Source of the DNA: Bin5 sp965221145 | GTDB taxonomy: Bacteria; Chloroflexota; Anaerolineae; Caldilineales; Caldilineaceae | Direction of reading: 5' to 3' | Length of the DNA: 64,000 bases | Assembly (NCBI GenBank): GCA_965221145.1 | Contig: OZ244877.1 | Location: forward strand, 3,410,001 to 3,474,000 | Shown here: in pieces, positions 25,910-34,504 of the stretch | Position numbering within the stretch: position 1 is the first letter of the stretch | Layout: each line of letters opens with the position of its first letter | Notes under the pieces: generated by a model | What the model saw: the letters and a program-made list of their open reading frames with translations, nothing else | What the model was told of the DNA's origin: nothing | The model's database searches: none | Translations under genes and position numbers: made by a program

Positions 25910-27388
25910 TCACAGTTCCGGCCTCCGCAAACGCCACTCTGTACTCTGCTCGTAGGCATAGGCAGCCCGCAAGATCTTCTCCTCACCCAGCGCAGGGCCA
26001 AGCAGTTGCAGGCCGATTGGGAGTCCGTCGGCATCGAATCCACAAGGGATACTGATCCCGCACAGACCGGCCAGATTGGCGCTGGTCGTGAAAATATCTG
26101 TCAGAATCATCGCCAGCGGGTCGTCCACCTTCTCGCCAATGCGGAAAGCTGTGGTCGGCGAAGTGGGCGAAAGGATAACATCGACCTCGGCAAAGGCGCT
26201 GTCAAAGTCCCGCCGAATCAACGTGCGCACCTGCTGCGCCTTCAGATAGTAGGCGTCATAGTAACCGGCGCTCAAGGCGTAGGTCCCCAGCATGATGCGG
26301 CGTTTCACCTCCGGGCCGAAACCGGCGCCGCGGGTCTGTCGAAAATGGTCGAAAATCGTCTCGCCGTAGACGCTCAGGCCGTAGCGGATGCCATCAAAAC
26401 GGGCAAGATTGGCGCTGGCCTCGGCCGTAACGACCAGATAGTAGACCGGCAACGCCAGCTCCGTATTGGGCAGGTGGATCGGAACGATTTCCGCACCCAG
26501 CGAGGCAAACTGCTCGATTGCGCAGCGAACCGCCGCCTCGACCTCCGGCTGGATTCCCTCGACGAAATACTCATGCGGAGTCCCGATCCGCATCCCCGCG
26601 ATCTCTCCTGTCAGCGCCTGTGAATAGTTCGGCGTGTCAACCGGCATGGTTGTGCTGTCGCGCGGGTCCACGCCGGCGATCACTTCCAGCAGCAGCGCGG
26701 CATCAGCTACCGTCTTGGTGATTGGCCCAATCTGATCGAGGCTGCTGCCATAGGCGATCAGCCCATAGCGGCTCACGCGACCGTAGGAAGGCTTCAGACC
26801 GACAACGCCGCAGAGCGCAGCCGGTTGGCGGACGCTGCCGCCGGTATCGGTTCCCAAGGCGGCCGGCGCTTCATCCGCAGCCACCGCGGCCGCGGAACCA
26901 CCGCTGCTGCCCCCCGGCACGCGTTCGAGATCCCACGGATTCCGGGTCGCGCCAAAGCCGCTGTTCTCCGTGCTCGACCCCATCGCGAACTCGTCGGTGT
27001 TGGTCTTGCCCAACACGATCGCGCCAGCCTGCTCCAGTTTCTCAACGGCGGTCGCAGTATAAGGCGGCACAAATCCTTCCAGAATGCGGCTGCCGGCGGT
27101 CGTCTCGATACCGGCGGTCATCAGCACGTCTTTGATCGCCAGGGGAATGCCCAAAAGGGGGCGATTGTCTCCGTCGGCGCGCGCACGATCAGCGTCGCCA
27201 GCCGCCGCCAAAGCCGAGGTTGGCGTGGTACGCAAATAGGCATGGAGAGAGCCGTCCACCTGCTCGATGCGCTGCAAAAAAGCCTGCGCCAGGTCGACGG
27301 AGGTGAAATGACCGTCCGCCAACCCAGCGCGCGCGTCAACAACGCCCATCGAAGTCAGCTGTTTGGTCGAATCCTGACCGCCCATCAC
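25910..27388 (-). CDS. gatA: Aspartyl/glutamyl-tRNA(Asn/Gln) amidotransferase subunit A
   Basis: This 492-residue amidase-signature protein supplies ammonia from glutamine for conversion of Glu-tRNA(Gln) or Asp-tRNA(Asn). The Ser-Ser-Lys triad region is visible: IKDVLMTAG (Lys), VPGGSSGGSAAA (Ser) and GTDTGGSVRQPA (nucleophile Ser). The length and YGRVSRYGLIAYGSSLDQIG motif are specific for GatA rather than other amidases. It lies 63 bases downstream of gatC. gatB is not in this window. Confidence 0.92.
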   Translation of the reverse strand: MMGGQDSTKQLTSMGVVDARAGLADGHFTSVDLAQAFLQRIEQVDGSLHAYLRTTPTSALAAAGDADRARADGDNRPLLGIPLAIKDVLMTAGIETTAGSRILEGFVPPYTATAVEKLEQAGAIVLGKTNTDEFAMGSSTENSGFGATRNPWDLERVPGGSSGGSAAAVAADEAPAALGTDTGGSVRQPAALCGVVGLKPSYGRVSRYGLIAYGSSLDQIGPITKTVADAALLLEVIAGVDPRDSTTMPVDTPNYSQALTGEIAGMRIGTPHEYFVEGIQPEVEAAVRCAIEQFASLGAEIVPIHLPNTELALPVYYLVVTAEASANLARFDGIRYGLSVYGETIFDHFRQTRGAGFGPEVKRRIMLGTYALSAGYYDAYYLKAQQVRTLIRRDFDSAFAEVDVILSPTSPTTAFRIGEKVDDPLAMILTDIFTTSANLAGLCGISIPCGFDADGLPIGLQLLGPALGEEKILRAAYAYEQSTEWRLRRPEL

Positions 27389-27451
27389 GCTTGCTGGCCT
27401 CCCCTCCTGCCGATGAATCGCCCCGTCATTGCCATCATCCTGCCACGTGCT

Positions 27452-27751
27452 CTACGCCCCCGCATCGTCAAACACGGCGATCACCCGAAAATAGCCGTCT
27501 TCAGCATCCGGGGCATTGTCGACAGCCTCGGCGGTCGAAAGGCATGCCTGCGCCGCATCATCCGCCAGCACATTGCTGAGCGGAAGAATATGGGGCGTAG
27601 GCGGCACGGCGCCCGTATCCACCGACTGAACCTGCTGCGCATAGGTCAGAATCTGCCCGAGTTGACCGGCATATTCGTCCAGTTCGGCCTCGCTCAGCTG
27701 CAGTTTTGCCAGTTCAGCCACGTGCCGAACCTCATCCCTAGTCAGTTTCAC
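27452..27751 (-). CDS. gatC: Aspartyl/glutamyl-tRNA amidotransferase subunit C
   Basis: This is a 99-residue GatC, the small helical subunit that wraps around GatA and GatB. The N-terminal VKLTRDEVRHVAELAKLQLSE pattern (key: LTRDEVRHVA) and the C-terminal PLSNVLADD...PDAEDGYFRV are diagnostic. The GTG at 27751 is chosen as start because it directly precedes the first helix and gives the usual length; the open frame extends further upstream without conservation. A candidate attenuator hairpin lies about 40-120 bases upstream. Confidence 0.88.
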   Translation of the reverse strand: MKLTRDEVRHVAELAKLQLSEAELDEYAGQLGQILTYAQQVQSVDTGAVPPTPHILPLSNVLADDAAQACLSTAEAVDNAPDAEDGYFRVIAVFDDAGA

Positions 27752-27791
27752 AACGACCTCGCAGAGTGGAAGTGAAGATCGAACCGTCCAC

Positions 27792-27870
27792 AAAAAAACG
27801 CCGTGGGTATGTCCACGGCGCATCGGAGCGTTCCCTCAGCGCCGTGACTCCTCGTCGGTGCCTACGGCGC
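27792..27870 (-). promoter_or_regulatory. Candidate transcription attenuator in the gatC leader
   Basis: On the minus strand, four segments appear in order: GCGCCGT (27870-27864), ACGGCGC (27845-27839), GCGCCGTGG (27821-27813) and CCCACGGCG (27807-27799), then seven U (27798-27792). Segments 3 and 4 form a strong hairpin plus U-tract, a textbook intrinsic terminator. Segments 1-2 and, alternatively, 2-3 can pair perfectly, so a 2-3 pairing would act as an antiterminator. It does not carry the T-box consensus. The signal sensed is unknown. Confidence 0.6.
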
Positions 27871-28149
27871 AGTGTAACCAGAGTTACTTGCTACCGCAGC
27901 ACGCGCGTTGCTGCGCCTGCTGCTGCACTAATGGCTACAGTGTGAGATTTGCTCATCTGTTTGGGAGCATCATATTGCATAGTATGAGTATAGTTCGTGT
28001 CGTCGAAAGCGTCAAGTATCGGCGTGTCGGGGGTGCATCCGAGATTTTTGGGCGATGATGGCAGGAGCCACTGCGTTGGCAGGTTGGCCTGACCTGTAGT
28101 TGACAGGAGGAAGAGACTCCCAGGTCTGGATGCGGACCTATTGACGGCG
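27871..28149. other. Intergenic stretch
   Basis: No gene recognised. A sequence like the left end of the ISKra4-type elements, GGGTGCATCCGAGATTTTTG, occurs at 28031-28050 without a visible partner. A minus-strand promoter for gatC should lie just beyond 27870 but no convincing consensus was found. Confidence 0.4.
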
Positions 28150-28215
28150 GGTTTGACAGTTTCTTGTATTGGCGCTCCAATGGAAGACAAGCCCGCCAAA
28201 AAAACTTCAAAAGGA
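28150..28215 (-). repeat. Repeat C, copy 2
   Basis: Read on the minus strand this is CTTTTGAAGTTTTTTTGGCGG, then CTTGTCTTCCATTGGA and GCGCCAATACAA. It closely matches 48632-48690 and more loosely 762-822. It follows repeats A and B in the same order as at the start of the window. Confidence 0.7.
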
Positions 28216-28223
28216 ATTGTTGA

Positions 28224-28300
28224 ATGCGCTACCGCTTCGCGCGCCCAGAGGGCACCCGAGCGCGATTGTTGGATGCGCTACCGCTTCGCTATATGAGCGC
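28224..28300 (-). repeat. Repeat B, copy 2: two tandem units
   Basis: Two units containing GCGCTACCGCTTCGC on the plus strand, the reverse complement of the unit at 626-690. The first unit is altered in its loop (GCGCCCAGAGGGC replaces TATATGAGC). The hairpin-forming ends are kept. Confidence 0.65.
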
Positions 28301-28318
28301 GATTACTAAACGTTCAGG

Positions 28319-28486
28319 ACAAAATGTCCGCTTTGTCCGCTTTTACCCCCCCCCCTCTCGATTACTATACGAAGGGGAACGTCTTGTTTGCGTTTGCGGA
28401 GGCCGTCTCTGCTGGCAGGCGGCCAAGGAGTGCAACGGGGTCTGGCTCGGCCGGATGCCTGCATGACAGACATTATACCACACTCT
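28319..28486 (-). repeat. Repeat A, copy 2
   Basis: On the minus strand this copy runs from GTGTGGTATAAT through CCCCGTTGCACTCC and GCCTGCCAGCAGAGACGG to a poly-G run and the GCGGACAAAGCGGACA end. It is about 97 percent identical to the copy at 34303-34472 by eye and diverged from 95-258. The conserved GGACATTTTGTCC at the end is palindromic. Confidence 0.75.
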
Positions 28487-28501
28487 TGTTATGGTGTGCG
28501 G

Positions 28502-28601
28502 GTGTGGTCCAGATTTGGGGGCGACCAGAGTGGCTGGTTTCGGAATCCAGTGTAGCTTTCCAGAGATAGCCAGAAACTCACCCCCATTTTGGACCGCACC
28601 C
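28502..28601. repeat. 100-bp MITE inserted beside repeat A, copy 1
   Basis: This 100-bp segment has inverted ends GTGTGGTCCA and TGGACCGCACC and is flanked by a 10-bp direct duplication, TGGTGTGCGG (28492-28501 and 28602-28611). Its reverse complement lies at 34505-34605, inside the homologous flanking sequence but at a different position and with a different 12-bp duplication. This shows independent insertion of the same non-autonomous element. Confidence 0.8.
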
Positions 28602-28797
28602 TGGTGTGCGGCCGGGCTTCTCACAGGGCAGGGCTATCGCGAACTTCGTGATAGCAGCGAATCTTATGCCTCTTCTGGGAAAAAACAGAAGATCGGATGG
28701 CCTGATTTCGCTTGGATGGCACCCAATTCGGCTGTTATGTCAATCAAATGGGCGAACCTGCCCGAAAACGTTAATGTTCGCGATTGCCCTACTCACA

Positions 28798-30248
28798 GGG
28801 TGTATCCCAGATTTTTTGCGAGGATAAAAGGAGGTAGACTTGGAGTAGGAAAAGCGAAGAGCAAAGGGGGAGTAAAATGAAGCGAGAAGAGATGAAGGCG
28901 AAGTTTGTGTGCGGTGCAGAGGAGATGTTTGACGAGATGTGGGAATGGGGGGAAGAGCATCCGCAGGCGACCTTTGATGAGATAGCAGGCAAGGTGACGC
29001 TGTTGCGGCGGGCGTTGATGGGAGAGATGCTAGGGGAGTTGCTGTTGCAACATGGAGATGGGAGGTACGAGGAGGTAGTCTGTCCAGAGTGCGGGCAGCA
29101 GACAAAATCGAATGGGCGGCGCACGCGCACGATACTCCATGCCGAAGGGAACGTGCAGGTGAAGCGAACGCATCGCCTCTGTCCAGAGTGTGGGCAGGGG
29201 TTTTCCCCCCCTGGACCGACAACTTAACCTGACAAAGCATGTTAGCTTGTCGCCCGAGACGATTGCCCAAGCGTTGCGTCTGGTCGTAGAGATCCCCTAT
29301 GCGCGTGCGGCCAAGCAGTTTAGCGAATTGACGCGTATGACGCTATCCAAGAGCAGTCTGGAGCGGCTGGTGCGTGAGTATGGAGGGCAACTGGTGGAGC
29401 AGCAAGCGCAAGAAGGGCAGGCAACGGTGCAGATAGCGAGTGAGGAGACAGAGGTGGTGTGGAGAAAGACGCCTGCGCCTGCGAGCGAGGTGATGAACAT
29501 CTCGATGGATGGTGCGATGGTCAACATCCGCGGCGAAGGCTGGAAAGAGGTGAAACTGGTTAGCGTTTCGGCTGTACGCCATCTGATTGATGCGGTGACA
29601 GGCAATTTGACCACCCATTTGCACGAGCATAGCTATCGCGCCGGGCTGTGGGATGCGACCGAATTCGGTCAGCAACAGTGGGCGGAAGCCTGTGGCCGCG
29701 GGGTGGAGAAAGCCAACTATCTGAGCAGTGTCAATGACGGCGCAGCCTGGATCTGGAACATCGTGCGCATGTGCGATGGCAACCGTGTCGAAATCATCGA
29801 CTAGTGGCATGCTGTCGCAAAGCTGTGGCTCATCGCCCATCAGCACTTCAGTACAGAATCAGAGCAGGCGACCGCGTGGGTCTCCGCCCAGAAACAGCTG
29901 TTGATCGAGGGCGGCCTCGCCCATGTCCTGCGCAACATCCGCCGACTCTACCCCAGAGGACACCTCCTGCCTGACGCCGTGCGCAAGGCGATTCTTTATC
30001 TCTTCCACAATCGCAGGCGTATGCGCTACGACCTGTTTCGCGAGGCGGGTTACCCCATCGGCAGTGGCACCGTCGAGTCGGCCTGCAAACATGTCGTCCA
30101 ACAGCGTCTCAAACAATCTGGCATGCGTTGGTCGCGTTTGGGCGCTCAAGCCATGCTCGCACTGCGCTCAACTCTCCTCAGTCAGCCCAACCACAACTCA
30201 CTTGAACTCCTGGCCCTTGCCTGACGCACAATAATCTGGGATGCACCC
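28798..30248 (+). mobile_element. ISKra4-like insertion sequence, degraded
   Basis: Terminal inverted repeats GGGTGTATCCCAGATT (left) and AATCTGGGATGCACCC (right) enclose a 1451-bp element with an ISKra4-type transposase gene. The gene carries a frameshift and an internal stop. No convincing target duplication is visible. Similar terminal sequences occur alone at 45-60, 513-527 and 28031, and as a pair at 34882-35005. Confidence 0.78.
28877..30224 (+). pseudogene. ISKra4-family transposase, frameshifted and with an in-frame stop
   Basis: The N-terminal part (28877-29227) contains a cysteine ribbon, CPECGQ...RLCPECGQGF. The frame is lost in a T4C7 run near 29201-29211; removing one C would join it to the next frame with GFSPLDRQLNL, the expected family sequence. 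The middle part (to 29801) carries SMDGAMVNIRGEGW and EKANYLSSVNDGAAWIW. A TAG at 29802-29804 replaces what is probably a Trp codon in IID-W-WHAV. The C-terminal part (to 30224) has GYPIGSGTVESACKHVV and MRWSRLGAQAMLALR. ATG 28877 has a GGGGGAG site. The homopolymer difference could also be programmed slippage or a sequencing error, but the stop suggests decay. Confidence 0.82.
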
Positions 30249-30320
30249 GGCTAAAATTCGATATAATTCCCACAATTTTCCATCTGCACACACAATCCCG
30301 CTCACAAATCCGCAAGGCGG

Positions 30321-32939
30321 CTATTCGCAGAACGGCAGATCAAAACCCCTGTCGTCAAAATCTGTGTTCTCCATCGCGCGCAAACTCGCGGGCACACACC
30401 CGCTCAACTCGTTGCCATTGAGATACAACCACTTCAGCTTGGTAAGGTTCCCCAGTTCGGTCGGGATCGACCCGGTCAACTCGTTGTAATGCAGGTACAG
30501 TCTCTCCAGCTTGGCGAGACTCCCCAACTGCGACGGAATCGAACCGCTCAGGTCGTTGGCAAAAAGTTCCAGTCTCTCCAGCTTGGCGAGATTCCCCAGC
30601 TGCGACGGAATCGAACCGCTCAGGTCATTGACGGAGAGATCCAGTCTCTCCAGCTTGGAGAGGCTGCCCAACTGCGACGGAATCAAACCGCTCAAGCCGG
30701 CGGTGGAGATATCCAAGACCTTCAGTTTGGTGAGGTTGCCTAAAGCGGACGGGATCGATCCGCCTAGACTCTTGTTCTCGCCGAAATGCAGCCTCTCCAG
30801 ATCGGCGAGGTTTCCCAGCTCTACCGGAATCGGCCCGCTCAAATTGTTGCAGCAGAGGTGTAGGTCCTTGAGCTTGGACAGGCTGCCCAGTTGCGACGGA
30901 ACCGACCCACTCAAACTGTTGCTCGCGAGATTCAACTCCTCCAACTTGGCAAGCTGACCCAGTTGCGACGGGATCGACCCGCTCAAGTTGTTGAAATAGA
31001 GATGCAACACCTTGAGGTTCGCGAGACTGCCTATCTGCGACGGGATCGACCCGCCCAAACTGTTGCCAACCAGCTTCAACAGCTCCAAGTTGGCAAGCTG
31101 GCCTAGCTGCGACGGGATCGACCCGCTTAAACTGTTGAAATTTAGATTCAGTTCCTTCAGGTTGGACAGGCTGCCCAACTGCGACGGAACCGACCCGCTC
31201 AGCTCGTTCTCAGCCAGATCCAACTTCTTCAAATTGCCGAGGCTACCCAGTTGCGGCGGAACCGGCCCGCTCAGATCATTGTACGAGAGGTCTAGCTCTT
31301 CCAGCTTGGTAACCTGGCCCAACTGCGACGGGATCGACCCACTCAAACTGTTGTGCGAGAGGTCCAGTTCCCTCAGTTCCGCGAGTTGGCGCAGCGTTGA
31401 TGGCAGCGTCCTCCCCAGCCTGTTGTTCACGAGAGCCAGTTTCGTCACGCGGCCGTTCTCGTCCGTCTCCACCCCGTACCAGTTGCCCATCGGTTCCGAA
31501 CTGAGCCAGTTTCCCCTCTGCAGCCAATCCCTGCCGCCCGTGGCATAGTAGAGGTTGACCAATACGGTTCTGTCCCCGATGTGGTCCGTTACTACCGGCT
31601 TTGCCGTGGGGGTCGGCGTGGGCGTCGGTTCCCAGTTCGACTCCAACCCGGTTCCCACCGTGCCTGACACCGTCACCCTGGTCGCCTTCCACGGCCCATT
31701 CTGTGGATTGGAGGCATAACCGCCCCCGTAGTAGCGGGCACGCACCTGCACCTTGTACTCTACGCCCTCGTCCAGACCAGTGAGGGTGATGGAGCGTGCC
31801 GTCTGTGTGATGACGCCGACGCTGCCGTCTAGGGCTGGGTAATCCTCTGACGCTTTGGCCCAGTTGAGCTGGTAGTCGGTCGGCGCCTGGACGGGCGACA
31901 ACCACAGAACGGAAATCTCGCCTGCGGTCGGACTTGACACCTCTATGCCCGGAATTGTCGAGGACGCAAGATTTGGCTCCGGCGTCGGAGTAGGCGTGGC
32001 CGTGGCTGTCGTTGTCGGAGTGGAGGTTGCCGTCGCTGTTGGCGTAGGCTGCTCGATTTCCTCTTCCGCTAGTGCCACAACTGTGAATGTCGGAGTAGGC
32101 GTGGGCGTGGGCGAAAGGGCAACGACGGCCTCGACTGCGGCGCTAAAAAGACCCGCAGAACCGTTGTACCGAGCACGCACTCTTACCTTGTAGCGGACCC
32201 CTTCATCCAGACCCGTAATCGTGTACGATGTACTCGTTGGATAGGCATTGGCGCTATTGTCCCGCCAAGAAGGGAAGTTTTGGTCGGCACGTGCCCAACT
32301 GATTCGGTAATCATGGGGAGTTTCAGTCGGCGCATTCCAGGAAACTGTAAGAGTTCCGGGTTGAAAACTTCCTACAGCGATGGCGACAACTGCCCGGCTG
32401 TTTTCCTGCGTTGCCGTAGGAGTTAGAGTGGCAGAATTGGTTGCGGTAGGCGTGTCCGTAGGCATGGGAGTTTCGGTTGCCGTAGGTACGGGAGTGTGGG
32501 TAGCTGTAGGCGCAGGCGCGAACGCGACGACAACCTCGACCGGCTCGGTCCAAGGGCCAGAGGAGCCGTTGTAGCGGGCACGCACTTTCACCTTGTAGCG
32601 GACGCCTTGGTCCAGGCCGGTTATCGTGTAGGATGGAGCGGTAGGAAAGGCGTTACCTCTGCTGTCAGACCACGTCAAGAAGTCTTCGCCAACTCGTGTC
32701 CAACTGATGCGGTAATCGTGAGGCGTGTCTGTTGGGGATTCCCACGACACTCTCAGGTCGCCCGGCTCGGAGTTGTAAATGCGTAGGGTCCCGACAGCCC
32801 GCGTGTCTTCCTGGGCGAAGGCAGCAAGATGGCCGACGAACGGAAAGACTACCGCTAGTAGAATCAGTGCCCCTACTAGGGCTGAACCTCTCTTGCTATT
32901 GCCGGATTGAGTAATCCTATAGTCTTTGTCGGCCTGCAT
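30321..32939 (-). CDS. Secreted FN3 and leucine-rich-repeat protein
   Basis: This 872-residue exported protein has a signal peptide at about 15-43, ending AAFAQ. Three fibronectin-III-like domains follow (about 45-140, 185-275 and 335-430; each has the HDYRISWxR and GLDxGVRYKVxVRARYNG patterns). They are separated by Thr-Pro-rich linkers. An LRR N-cap follows (VLVNLYYATGGRDWLQ, GNWYGVETDENGRV) with about fourteen 24-residue repeats of the plant-like type LxxLxLSxNxLSGSIPSQLG. It ends with a short Cys-containing cap (LPFCE). There is no anchor, so it is released or wall-associated. The repeats give the DNA a 72-bp period, which favours expansion and contraction. ATG 32939 has AGGAG upstream. 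A role in adhesion or recognition is inferred. Confidence 0.85.
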   Translation of the reverse strand: MQADKDYRITQSGNSKRGSALVGALILLAVVFPFVGHLAAFAQEDTRAVGTLRIYNSEPGDLRVSWESPTDTPHDYRISWTRVGEDFLTWSDSRGNAFPTAPSYTITGLDQGVRYKVKVRARYNGSSGPWTEPVEVVVAFAPAPTATHTPVPTATETPMPTDTPTATNSATLTPTATQENSRAVVAIAVGSFQPGTLTVSWNAPTETPHDYRISWARADQNFPSWRDNSANAYPTSTSYTITGLDEGVRYKVRVRARYNGSAGLFSAAVEAVVALSPTPTPTPTFTVVALAEEEIEQPTPTATATSTPTTTATATPTPTPEPNLASSTIPGIEVSSPTAGEISVLWLSPVQAPTDYQLNWAKASEDYPALDGSVGVITQTARSITLTGLDEGVEYKVQVRARYYGGGYASNPQNGPWKATRVTVSGTVGTGLESNWEPTPTPTPTAKPVVTDHIGDRTVLVNLYYATGGRDWLQRGNWLSSEPMGNWYGVETDENGRVTKLALVNNRLGRTLPSTLRQLAELRELDLSHNSLSGSIPSQLGQVTKLEELDLSYNDLSGPVPPQLGSLGNLKKLDLAENELSGSVPSQLGSLSNLKELNLNFNSLSGSIPSQLGQLANLELLKLVGNSLGGSIPSQIGSLANLKVLHLYFNNLSGSIPSQLGQLAKLEELNLASNSLSGSVPSQLGSLSKLKDLHLCCNNLSGPIPVELGNLADLERLHFGENKSLGGSIPSALGNLTKLKVLDISTAGLSGLIPSQLGSLSKLERLDLSVNDLSGSIPSQLGNLAKLERLELFANDLSGSIPSQLGSLAKLERLYLHYNELTGSIPTELGNLTKLKWLYLNGNELSGCVPASLRAMENTDFDDRGFDLPFCE

Positions 32940-33735
32940 GATTTTCTCCTAGTCCCTCTCAGTCTGATTGATACGTTCGGACTAGAGCTGCTTTCGGAGC
33001 AATATGACCGTAAGGCTCAAAGACTGAGCAACCCTTGATTGCGCCTGGCTAGAATCTTGCATAAGGGCGGGTGGCACTGCCCTCACCTAATCGACGCCTT
33101 GCTCTAAAGCGAAGCAAGGGCCGAAACTATGGGATGCGGAAAGGAATCGGTGAAAAGAAAGGCCGCCCGCTTCATTCCAGGCCACAGTCTTGAGAAATTT
33201 GCAGGCTATTCAATGACGCGCAGAGAAAAACGGGGCCCACTGGGGCAACACCCCGCACATGCTAATCTGTAGGTAGCATATATTACTTGTGTGAACTTCT
33301 TATGATCTTTCGACAATATCCTGTGTCTATTTTGTGACCACTTTATCATTCTCCAGAAATCTGCTAAGTTTTCGGCGAAGTCGAAGTTTCCCCTATGAAT
33401 TAGGCCGTCTGGTTGGCGGAATTGGCCATGTTGGTGAAGCGTATTTGGAGACATGGTTTTCATGGCGACCTAAACGCGTTACGATCGTTCGGAATTGGAG
33501 GCCGGGCGGAAATCTTTGGATATTGTTTGCCAGAGACAGGTGTCACACGGGGAGGAGACAGGCCCGTGTTGAGAGTGAGGAACAGGTAAAGCGAATGGCT
33601 TCAATTCAAGGATCACGCACCTATCAAAATCTCACGGAGTGAGGTAGATATCCAGCCACGCTGCTCCGAGTCTGGGGGATCAGTTGTGTCGGCACTCCGA
33701 CCCGAACAGACCAGCCTGTTGACCTGCAAAGAATG
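32940..33735. other. Intergenic stretch, no recognisable gene
   Basis: Only short open frames are present, without domain signatures or ribosome sites. Codon structure looks random compared with the neighbours. A decayed gene or element cannot be excluded. Confidence 0.4.
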
Positions 33736-33766
33736 AAAAGCCACCGCTCTAGGCGGTGGCTGTTTT
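33736..33766. terminator. Bidirectional intrinsic terminator
   Basis: GCCACCGC, TCTA, GGCGGTGGC form a strong hairpin with A-rich sequence before it and TGTTTT after it. No gene directly upstream is recognised on either strand, so it may belong to a lost gene or element. Confidence 0.6.
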
Positions 33767-33771
33767 CTTAG

Positions 33772-33910
33772 AGCCTGTTTGAAAAGGGTAAAGCTAAGGG
33801 CAAAACGGCGCAATTGATTCGAATTATGGCGTGCAGATGAAGGATCTGACTGCTTTCCGACGGTTGTTTTCGGCCTATCTGGGCGATACGCGTTACTTTT
33901 CAAACAGCTT
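33772..33910. repeat. IS5-like MITE, copy 1
   Basis: This 139-bp element has inverted ends AGCCTGTTTGAAAAG and CTTTTCAAACAGCTT and is flanked by the 5-bp duplication CTTAG (33767-33771 and 33911-33915). It is homologous over its whole length to 35211-35348. It has no coding capacity. Confidence 0.78.
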
Positions 33911-34146
33911 CTTAGTACGACAACCGCGAAAAGCAGAGGTAGACGAGGCATCAAGATGGCGTAGGCGACAACTGTAGCGAGCCTATTCTACCGCCCATCT
34001 GTCCAATTCGTACAGTCCAATGACTCTTCTGCTTGCCCTGATCCACCCTCATTTTCACAGATAGAACCACATTTCACTGAACTGCGGTTGTAGTATTAGG
34101 GAACTCATCACTCTCTTACTCCTCCGGCCCCGTTGAAAAAAGCATC

Positions 34147-34293
34147 GGTAGTGGTCACATTGTAAGTGGTGAAGGGAAAGTCTTTGTCTGAACTGTGATT
34201 TCTGTGATTCGGAGCTTGCTATGATTAGCGGATGCACGGACAAGAATGTCCACACCACCGGATTATCAGATCACTTACTATTCGACCACAACC
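34147..34293. repeat. MITE with IS1-type ends
   Basis: This 147-bp element starts GGTAGTGGTCACATTGTAAG and ends TTACTATTCGACCACAACC. The termini match those of the IS1-family element at 1577-2365 (GGTAGTGGTCAC... and ...TTACTATTAGACCACTACC), but the interior is unrelated and non-coding. It is probably mobilised by that transposase. It lies directly beside repeat A copy 3. No clear target duplication was found. Confidence 0.7.
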
Positions 34294-34302
34294 AACGTCC
34301 AG

Positions 34303-34472
34303 GACAAAATGTCCGCTTTGTCCGCTTTTACCCCCCCCCCCTCTCGATTACTATACGAAGGGGAACGTCTTGTTTGCGTTTGCGGAGGCCGTCTCTGCTG
34401 GCAGGCGACCAGGGAGTGCAACGGGGTCTGGCTCGGCCGGATGCCTGCACGACAGACATTATACCACACTCT
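34303..34472 (-). repeat. Repeat A, copy 3
   Basis: This is nearly identical to copy 2 (28319-28486) including TATAAT, the poly-G run (poly-C on the plus strand) and the palindromic GGACAAAATGTCC end. Sequence identity continues past the TATAAT side for about 50 bp, where the 100-bp MITE is inserted at a different position in each copy. Confidence 0.75.
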
Positions 34473-34504
34473 TGTTATGGTGTGCGGCCGGGCTTCTCAC
34501 AGGG

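Noticed and set aside
27792..27870. T-box riboswitch upstream of gatC
   Set aside because: The leader is too short and the AGGGTGGNACCGCG-type T-box consensus is absent.
30400..31450. Regular repeats suggesting a CRISPR array or satellite
   Set aside because: The 72-bp period matches the 24-residue leucine-rich repeats of one continuous reading frame; there are no spacers.
33206..33642. Small open frames on both strands between the LRR gene and the MITEs
   Set aside because: No domain signature or ribosome site; composition differs from neighbouring genes, and no support beyond length.
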